Source: Acidobacteriota bacterium (GTDB lineage Bacteria; Acidobacteriota; Vicinamibacteria; Vicinamibacterales; 2-12-FULL-66-21). From it: a DNA stretch of 10,036 nucleotides. Of the stretch, positions 5,791 to 10,036 are shown one piece after another (the first letter of the stretch is position 1; each line of letters starts with the position of its first letter). Location: NCBI GenBank assembly GCA_013817065.1, contig JACDDJ010000112.1, positions 1 through 10,036 on the forward strand, given 5' to 3'. The translations under genes were made by a program, and so were the position numbers. The notes below the pieces were generated by a model. It worked only from the letters and a program-made list of their open reading frames with translations, had not been told where the DNA came from and did not search any database.

Positions 5791-6336
5791 GTGTCACCAC
5801 CTCTCGAATCCTTACCCGCACTCGGAGCCGAAGGAGCGGTCCATGTTGTGATCGAGACGCCCAGAGGATCTGCGTCCAAGTTTCGATACGACACGGAGCT
5901 CGGGGCGATAACGCTCTCGCGTCCGCTGCCCGCCGGCATGACGTATCCCGCCGACTGGGGCTTCGTGCCGTCGACGCTGGCCGCTGATGGCGACCCGCTG
6001 GATGCCCTGGTCATCTGGGAAGGCACAAGTTATCCCGGGGTGGTACTGCAATGCCGAGTCATCGGTGCGCTCGAAGTCGAACAGGCGAACGCGACGACAC
6101 GCGCCCGCGAACGAAACGACCGACTCATCGCTGTGCCGCTTGGATCGGTCACAATGCAGAGCGTGGGGTCGGTTCACGACCTCACCGAACGAACACGGGC
6201 AGAATTAGAGCACTTTTTCGCGGCCGCCGTGACCTTTGAGCACAAGGATTTGAAGATCCTCGGCTGGTTGGGGCCCGACGAGGCTGCCAGGCTTCTGCGC
6301 ATGGCAACGACGCAGCGTGCGCCGTCGCCCGTTTAA
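5791..6336 (+). CDS. ppa: Inorganic pyrophosphatase, family I (soluble)
   Basis: The protein (181 residues) hydrolyses pyrophosphate to phosphate in the cytoplasm, pulling biosynthetic reactions forward. The family core is clear: VVIETPRGSASKFRYD (E22, K30), the TYPADWGF loop, and the metal-binding signature DGDPLD with D66, D68 and D71, matching E. coli D65, D67 and D70. RNDRLIAVP follows, and HKDLKILGW lies near the C-terminus. In a hand alignment the loop around E. coli D97 and D102 carries an insertion and different residues (Q98, N109), as I recall for one bacterial subgroup with the RNDR form. GTG at 5791 is preferred because GGAGG lies 9 nt upstream and the length suits the family; an in-frame ATG at 5752 adds 13 residues with no homology. 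The gene is divergent from the DUF4331 gene. No confident promoter was found. Confidence 0.9.
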   Translation: MSPPLESLPALGAEGAVHVVIETPRGSASKFRYDTELGAITLSRPLPAGMTYPADWGFVPSTLAADGDPLDALVIWEGTSYPGVVLQCRVIGALEVEQANATTRARERNDRLIAVPLGSVTMQSVGSVHDLTERTRAELEHFFAAAVTFEHKDLKILGWLGPDEAARLLRMATTQRAPSPV

Positions 6337-6934
6337 CGTAGAGCTCGGGCGCGGGCTCGAAGCCCAGCTGCGTAAGGCGGCCGCACGTGCAAGTGAGCAA
6401 CGCCTGGGCCAAGGGGGTATTGGCACTCGTGTGCGCGCCGTAGCCCCGCGTCGCTAGCTCAACCCTGCGGCGACGCGTTGTTCCGCTTTGCCAGGCCAGC
6501 TCGAGTCACCCCTGCTCGAACAGGACGGCCGGTTCATGACCACGGTGGTCTGGCAGCAGTTCCCAGAGCCAGAGCCGGCTGCCTGGTTGGTGCCGCCGCT
6601 CCGGGCAGGCCTCCCCTCGATGTTCGACGATTCGGGCGTTGGCCAGGCGTGTCCGGGGATGGCAGGAGACATACACGGAGCATCCGCACCAGAGCCGGAT
6701 GGTATAGGAGTAAGACATTGGCCAGTTCTACCGCTTCGGCGTGACGGACGCTGAGCGTTGATGTAAATTTTCGAGAGGCAATCGAGCGCGACAAATTTAC
6801 GTCGACGTTGCAGTGCCGCCACACGTCTGTCACCCACATCGGTAATGGTGTTCCGGTCGGCGAGGTCTCTGCCGGCCCACGCCATCGCCTGTCCCCAGCG
6901 GGCGATCTCCGTCGCATTGGCTCGAGGAGGTCGC
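6337..6934. other. About 600 bp without a convincing gene
   Basis: Several overlapping frames stay open on both strands, but none shows a recognisable domain, a good ribosome binding site or a coherent N-terminus. Present are an 8-bp stem with a 15-nt loop (CGCGTCGC 6447-6454 with GCGACGCG 6470-6477), a possible weak terminator for the pyrophosphatase gene, and the inverted repeat at 6756-6807. The stretch looks like decayed DNA next to the broken glycosyltransferase gene. Confidence 0.5.
6756..6807. repeat. Imperfect 18/19-bp inverted repeat with an AT-rich core
   Basis: The left arm (6756-6773, CGTTGATGTAAATTTTCG) and right arm (6789-6807, CGACAAATTTACGTCGACG) are inverted copies with two substitutions and one inserted base, separated by 15 nt. 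GTAAATTT/AAATTTAC is perfect and stands out from the high-GC surroundings. It could be a remnant of insertion-sequence ends, a regulator site for the gene at 6935, or an RNA stem. No transposase gene was found beside it. Confidence 0.6.
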
Positions 6935-7547
6935 ATGACGCCGCGTATCTACGCGCCGATGGGTTCGGCGCTCGTCCCCTGGCATTCCGCGGGCGAACGG
7001 CCCGCGATTCGTATCGGCATAGTCACGGACGATAAGGGACTCCGTTCCGAGCATGACGCACTGATACGTCATGCCCCCCATTCCCTCCAGCCTCGCGAGT
7101 ACAGGATCTCTGCCCCCGGCCGGTGCTCGGATCACAGACCGGTGCTGTATCAACTACGGGCGCGATTGCACGACGACGATGTGGACGCGATCCACCGGGC
7201 GAGTCCGCGTCTCGCGGCGGTCTGGATGCGTTGGCTCAGTGCTCGACTTGGACTGCCACTGATCAGCACCCATGATGGCGTTCCCGGCGTGGAGGCGTCG
7301 TCTTCGGTGCGCGGTATCGCTCGGCGCCATTACGAAACGTGGCTCTACGGGCGGTGTGCGAGAGTGGTGATCTCCTCGGAAGGCGCGCGTCAGCACCTGC
7401 TGCGTGACGGGTGGGCTAGCGCGCCTGGTCGTTGCAACAGCCGGGGTTGATCCCGAGACCTTCTCCCCCGGCAGACGCGCGGCTTTCGGCGCGCGTCTAG
7501 GCGGATGGCGACCGACAAGTCGGGGCTTGGTGACGTCACGTGCGTGA
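6935..7547 (+). pseudogene. Family-4-like glycosyltransferase, frameshifted and truncated
   Basis: ATG at 6935 is preceded by GAGGAGG at 5-nt spacing, a strong start. The first frame runs to TGA at 7448-7450 (171 residues). It contains IRIGIVTD, SARLGLPLISTHDGVPG and RRHYETWLYGRCARVVISSEGARQHLLRDGW, which resemble the N-terminal acceptor-binding half of GT4 enzymes. Near 7415-7425 homology moves to another frame, which reads ARLVVATAGVDPETFSPGRRAAFGARL, the expected GT4 linker sequence (GVDxxxFSPGRR), and stops at TGA 7545-7547. The nucleotide-sugar-binding C-terminal domain, roughly half of a normal protein of about 380 residues, is missing. The segment after GIVTD also looks shortened. The gene is therefore broken by a frameshift and a 3' deletion abutting the convergent response regulator gene. 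A sequencing error could explain the frameshift but not the missing domain. Confidence 0.65.
7473..7498. repeat. 9-bp hairpin inside the glycosyltransferase remnant
   Basis: AGACGCGCG (7473-7481) pairs perfectly with CGCGCGTCT (7490-7498) around an 8-nt loop. No T-run follows on the plus strand. It may help end transcription of the broken gene or may be incidental. Confidence 0.35.
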
Positions 7548-7551
7548 CGTC
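7530..7551. terminator. Hairpin between convergent genes
   Basis: GACGTCAC (7532-7539) and GTGACGTC (7544-7551) form a perfect 8-bp stem with a 4-nt loop; GTGACGTCAC at 7530-7539 is itself a 10-bp palindrome. It lies 26 nt beyond the response regulator stop codon and at the end of the glycosyltransferase remnant, where a bidirectional terminator is expected, but lacks a T-run on either side. Confidence 0.4.
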
Positions 7552-7577
7552 GCCGCAAACGTCTATCGGCGGGGCGG

Positions 7578-8270
7578 TTATTCGACGAAGCGGTAGCCGA
7601 GCCCGATGATCGTTTCGATCTGCGGGCCGGCGGGGCCGAGCTTGGCCCGGAGCCGACCGACATGGACATCGACCGACCGGGTCTCGACGTTGCGGTCGTA
7701 GCCCCACACGCGCTCGAGCAGGCGATCCCGCGAGAGCACCCGGTTGCGGTTCTCGATCAGGAACTTGAGCAGCTCGAATTCGCGCCGGGTCAGGCGGATC
7801 GGTTCGTTGTCGATCGAGATCGCGACGGCGTCGAAATCGGCGCGGAGATGCCGTCCCTGGAACAGGGCCGTGGGGATCTCGTGTGTGCTCTTGCGGCGTC
7901 GCAGAACGGCACGAACGCGGGCCGACAGCTCGCGCAGGCTGAATGGCTTGGTGACATAGTCGTCGGCGCCGAGGTCGAGGCCCGCGACGCGATCGGACTC
8001 GCTGGTACGGGCCGTGAGCATGATGATCGGGGTCTGAGCGGTCTCGGCATTCCCGCGCATGATGCGGCACACTTCGGTGCCGCTGATGACCGGGAGGTTG
8101 ATATCGAGAATGACGAGATCGGGTGCCGTGTCCCGGACCGCCCGGAGCGCGGTATCTCCGCTGCTCACGACGTCGACCTGCGCGTCGCCGGAACGTTCGA
8201 GCGCGTGCTTGATCAGGGCAGCGATATCCTGCTCATCTTCAACCACGAGGACACGGGGGACCCGACTCAT
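7578..8270 (-). CDS. Response regulator, PhoB/OmpR family
   Basis: The protein has 230 residues. The receiver domain (about 5-122) has the acidic pair E11/D12, phospho-acceptor D56 in LVILDINLP, T86 and K108 in VTKPF. The C-terminal winged-helix domain (about 137-230) contains IRLTRREFELLKFLIENRNRVL (core of the OmpR/PhoB fold, about 159-180), then DRLLERVWGYD, the DNA-contacting VETRSVDVHVGRLRAKLG and IIGLGYRFVE. The VWGYD and SVDVHVGRLRAKLG wording is closest to PhoB and similar regulators. ATG at 8270 has GAGGG just upstream. No histidine kinase is in the window. The Pho-box-like element at 8304-8333 suggests autoregulation and a link to phosphate starvation. The neighbouring arsenic genes make a phosphate/arsenate connection plausible but unproven. 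The family is certain; the phoB identity is a hypothesis. Confidence 0.92.
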   Translation of the reverse strand: MSRVPRVLVVEDEQDIAALIKHALERSGDAQVDVVSSGDTALRAVRDTAPDLVILDINLPVISGTEVCRIMRGNAETAQTPIIMLTARTSESDRVAGLDLGADDYVTKPFSLRELSARVRAVLRRRKSTHEIPTALFQGRHLRADFDAVAISIDNEPIRLTRREFELLKFLIENRNRVLSRDRLLERVWGYDRNVETRSVDVHVGRLRAKLGPAGPQIETIIGLGYRFVE

Positions 8271-8303
8271 CGCCCTCGAGAGTAGTGCCCGCGGATTTCG
8301 TTG

Positions 8304-8333
8304 CGATGACAGGAAGGTTAATTCGGCGTTAAC
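8304..8333 (-). promoter_or_regulatory. Pho-box-like triple repeat upstream of the response regulator
   Basis: On the minus strand three 8-nt units are separated by exactly 3 nt: GTTAACGC (8333-8326), ATTAACCT (8322-8315) and TGTCATCG (8311-8304). An 11-nt period of TTAAC/GTCAT-type units is the pattern of PhoB-type binding sites (E. coli CTGTCAT, cyanobacterial CTTAACCT). It ends 33 nt before the start codon, a suitable position for activation of the regulator's own gene. Confidence 0.5.
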
Positions 8334-8373
8334 GCTGAGAAGCGGTGCCGAGAGGATCGAAGAAGGCGGCCGG

Positions 8374-8754
8374 TCAGCAGCAGCGGACGCGTGGCTGTGG
8401 CTCGACCGCCGCCACGTTCGCCACTTTCAGCAGGCGGCGCCGGTCCCGCTCGGCGGCAGCGGTGTGACCGAGTGCGTGGTTGACGGCGTCGACGACCGTC
8501 TGGGCCACCGGGTCGGGAAGACTGGCGAGGCGATAGTGCACCCACAGCCCGTCCTTGCGGCCGCTGACGAGACCGGCCTTGCGCAGGTAGGCAAGATGAC
8601 GCGAGACCGCCGGCTGCGGCAGTCCGAGACTGCCGTGAATGTCACAGACGCAGATCTCACCGGCCTGGAGCAATGACAGAATGCGCAATCGAGTGCGATC
8701 GCCCAGTGCCTTGAAGAGTGTGTCGAGCGACGCGAGCTGCTTGTCGGTAGCCAT
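8374..8754 (-). CDS. arsR: ArsR-family arsenite-responsive repressor
   Basis: The protein has 126 residues. ATG at 8754 is preferred over the in-frame ATG at 8790 because AAGGCG lies just upstream and MATDKQLASLDTLFKALGDRTRLRIL is a normal ArsR beginning. The winged helix spans about 10-85, with recognition helix PQPAVSRHLAYLRKAGLV. The arsenite-sensing motif EICVCDI places C35 and C37 as in E. coli ArsR (ELCVCDL). The third E. coli cysteine is absent, but a C-terminal Cys pair (125-126) might supply further thiols. The repressor should leave DNA on binding As(III) or Sb(III). It is divergent from arsM, sharing a 93-bp intergenic region that contains the palindrome at 8788-8813. The response regulator gene lies 103 nt downstream on the same strand. 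Confidence 0.93.
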   Translation of the reverse strand: MATDKQLASLDTLFKALGDRTRLRILSLLQAGEICVCDIHGSLGLPQPAVSRHLAYLRKAGLVSGRKDGLWVHYRLASLPDPVAQTVVDAVNHALGHTAAAERDRRRLLKVANVAAVEPQPRVRCC

Positions 8755-8765
8755 GTATATTCGCC

Positions 8766-8795
8766 TTGACAAATATAGCACGGCGACCATATATT
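8766..8795 (+). promoter_or_regulatory. Sigma-70 promoter of arsM
   Basis: A perfect -35 TTGACA (8766-8771) is followed by TATATT (8790-8795) at 18-nt spacing. Transcription would start near 8802, about 46 nt before the arsM ATG. The -10 lies inside the left arm of the palindromic operator, so ArsR binding would block polymerase. Confidence 0.65.
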
Positions 8796-8813
8796 CGGTT
8801 CAACGCATATATG
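8788..8813. promoter_or_regulatory. Palindromic ArsR operator candidate
   Basis: CATATATTCG (8788-8797) and CGCATATATG (8804-8813) are inverted arms matching at 9 of 10 positions around a 6-nt centre. The element overlaps the arsM -10. A further TATATTCG half-site (8756-8763) sits next to the arsR start, so both directions could be repressed. Confidence 0.6.
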
Positions 8814-8847
8814 CGCGCGACGACGCGCAGGAAGAAGAGAGCCATTC

Positions 8848-9696
8848 ATGAGCACCCAGGCGATGAAGGACGTGATCCAGCAGAAGTACGGCGAGGCCGC
8901 TATCCGGGCGCAGACCGGGCAGGAGAAGGGAGGATGTTGCGGCACGTCCAGCAGCTGCGGCGATCCGATCACCTCGAATCTGTACGGACCAGATGAAACC
9001 AGCACGCTTCCCGAGGCCGCCGTCGCGGCGTCACTCGGGTGCGGCAATCCAACCGCGCTGATCACCCTGGAGGCCGGTCAGACGGTGCTGGACCTCGGAT
9101 CGGGCGGTGGCATCGACGTCCTCCTCGCCGCGAAGCGCGTCGGGCCGACCGGCAAGGTCTACGGCCTCGACATGACCGACGAGATGCTCGCTCTTGCGCG
9201 CGAGAACCAGCAGAAGGCGGGCGCCACCAACGTCGAGTTTCTCAAGGGGGAAATCGAGCACATTCCGCTACCTGACAACAGCGTCGATGTCATCATCTCG
9301 AACTGCGTGATCAATCTTTCGTCCGATAAGGCAGCGGTGCTCCGCGAAGCCTTCCGGGTCCTGAAGCCAGGCGGCCGCTTCGCGGTCTCCGACGTGGTCG
9401 TGCGCGGTGAGGTGCCGGAGGCGGTCCGCAAGAGCATGGAATTGTGGGTCGGCTGCGTTGCCGGCGCACTCCATGAGGACGACTACCGCGGGTTGCTCGA
9501 CGATGCAGGATTTGAGTCAGTGGACGTCGAACCGTGGCGTGTCTACCGGGTTGAAGACGCGAAGCACTTCCTGACCGAAGCGGGCCTTGATGTGAACGCG
9601 CTTGCCGGCCAGGTCGATGGCAAGATCGCCAGCGCCTTCATCCGCGCCGTCAAACCTGAGAAAGCCGCCTGCTGCGGCCCGACCTGCTGCTCGTAG
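8848..9696 (+). CDS. arsM: Arsenite S-adenosylmethionine methyltransferase
   Basis: The protein has 282 residues and methylates As(III) with SAM, a detoxification step in the cytoplasm leading to methylated and volatile arsenicals. The Rossmann-fold SAM site is VLDLGSGGGIDVLLAA (80-95), with GLDMTDEML following. Arsenic-binding cysteines are seen at C65 (SLGCGNP), C153 (SNCVINLS) and C203 (VGCVAGAL), corresponding to C72, C174 and C224 of the Cyanidioschyzon enzyme as recalled. C30, C31 and C37 are candidates for the fourth. A C-terminal CCGPTCC (276-282 region) adds possible arsenic-binding thiols. The length is normal for bacterial ArsM. ATG at 8848 follows an AGGAAGA-type ribosome binding site. 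The gene is first in the plus-strand ars operon, under the ArsR-controlled promoter, with arsC 13 nt downstream. Confidence 0.95.
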   Translation: MSTQAMKDVIQQKYGEAAIRAQTGQEKGGCCGTSSSCGDPITSNLYGPDETSTLPEAAVAASLGCGNPTALITLEAGQTVLDLGSGGGIDVLLAAKRVGPTGKVYGLDMTDEMLALARENQQKAGATNVEFLKGEIEHIPLPDNSVDVIISNCVINLSSDKAAVLREAFRVLKPGGRFAVSDVVVRGEVPEAVRKSMELWVGCVAGALHEDDYRGLLDDAGFESVDVEPWRVYRVEDAKHFLTEAGLDVNALAGQVDGKIASAFIRAVKPEKAACCGPTCCS

Positions 9697-9709
9697 GACC
9701 GAATTGAAC

Positions 9710-10036
9710 GTGAAGACGATTGTGTTTGCGTGTGTGCACAATGCCGGGCGCTCGCAGATGGCGGCCGCCTGGTTGAACCACCTGGCAGATCCGGCGCAAG
9801 CTCGCGCGATTTCCGCCGGCACGGCGCCCGCGGCACGGCTGCATCCCGAAGTGCTGCAGGTGATGAACGAGGTCGGGATCGACCTCTCGAGTGCGACGCC
9901 CCAGAAGCTCACCGTGGAACTCGCGCGCGACGCCGATCTTCTCGTGACGATGGGATGTGGCGACAAGTGTCCCTACGTGCCCGGCCTGAAGGTCGAGGAC
10001 TGGCCGCTCGAGGACCCGAAAGGACAGCCCCTCGAG
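9710..10036 (+). CDS. arsC: Arsenate reductase, low-molecular-weight phosphatase type (partial)
   Basis: The frame runs 109 codons to the right edge. It opens with the P-loop CVHNAGRS (C8-x5-R14), the catalytic Cys motif of LMW-phosphatase-fold arsenate reductases, followed by QMAAAWLNHL, ISAGTAPA and HPEVLQVMNEVGIDLS. VTMGCGDKCPYVPG (C83 and C87) supplies the second cysteine set, and DWPLEDP the distal acidic loop. It reduces arsenate to arsenite, the substrate of ArsM and ligand of ArsR; whether the electron donor is thioredoxin or another thiol cannot be told. GTG at 9710 is chosen because VKTIVFAC is the normal beginning. TTG at 9704 in the same frame lies 5 nt after AGGA and could be the real start. 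It is 13 nt from the arsM stop, so co-transcription is expected. Confidence 0.9.
   Translation, partial: MKTIVFACVHNAGRSQMAAAWLNHLADPAQARAISAGTAPAARLHPEVLQVMNEVGIDLSSATPQKLTVELARDADLLVTMGCGDKCPYVPGLKVEDWPLEDPKGQPLE

Noticed and set aside
6457..6463. Possible integron attC half-site (GCTCAAC)
   Set aside because: No matching GTTRRRY partner at the required distance and no integrase or cassette structure in the window.
6454..6936. Long minus-strand open frames starting near 6936
   Set aside because: No recognisable domain, no ribosome binding site, composition typical of non-coding frames in high-GC DNA, and the start overlaps the well-supported plus-strand start at 6935.
9047..9052. CAATCC on the plus strand within arsM
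   Set aside because: The position 16 nt downstream reads CTGG, not CGTA; coding sequence.

Overview
The window is high-GC bacterial chromosomal DNA. Its gene content (an ECF sigma factor with an RskA-type anti-sigma factor and a fasciclin protein, HupE/UreJ_2, DUF4198 and DUF4331 proteins, and an arsR/arsM/arsC cluster) would fit Acidobacteriota, perhaps Vicinamibacteria. That placement is inference from gene content only. No rRNA, tRNA, CRISPR array or intact insertion sequence was seen.

Left region (1-5750, almost all minus strand). In minus-strand transcription order, at the right, a DUF4331 exported protein (5573-3945) ends at a strong intrinsic terminator. It is followed by a DUF4198 periplasmic protein (3885-3016) and a HupE/UreJ_2 membrane protein (3003-1885). 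Then comes a regulatory region of about 300 bp (1577-1884), an RskA-like membrane anti-sigma factor (1576-770), a fasciclin (FAS1) domain lacking its N-terminus (769-371), and the first 103 codons of an ECF sigma factor that runs off the left edge. The pairing of a SigK/RskA-like module with FAS1 proteins matches Mycobacterium, where SigK/RskA controls the FAS1 proteins MPT70 and MPT83. The gene order here is unusual because the sigma gene lies downstream of its presumed anti-sigma gene.

The main finding is a shared promoter-like element, CAATCC-16 nt-CGTA, found three times with identical spacing: before rskA, before the DUF4331 gene, and pointing the other way in the rskA/hupE gap, just ahead of a small signal-peptide-like reading frame. 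A fourth looser copy (TCATCC-16 nt-CGTAAT) lies before the sigma gene. It resembles promoters of the RpoE/ChrR type of ECF sigma factor. It suggests that the sigma factor at the left edge controls its own gene, the anti-sigma gene, the DUF4331 protein and a possibly truncated exported protein.

Middle region (5750-7577, plus strand). A family I inorganic pyrophosphatase (5791-6336) is followed by about 600 bp with no convincing gene, containing a long imperfect inverted repeat. After it comes a decayed family-4-like glycosyltransferase (6935-7547) with a frameshift and no C-terminal domain.

Right region (7578-10036). A PhoB/OmpR-type response regulator (minus strand) has a three-repeat Pho-box-like element upstream. 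An arsenic cluster follows: arsR (minus) diverges from arsM and arsC (plus), with a palindromic operator overlapping a good sigma-70 promoter between them. ArsC reduces arsenate, ArsM methylates arsenite, and ArsR senses arsenite; arsC is cut by the right edge.
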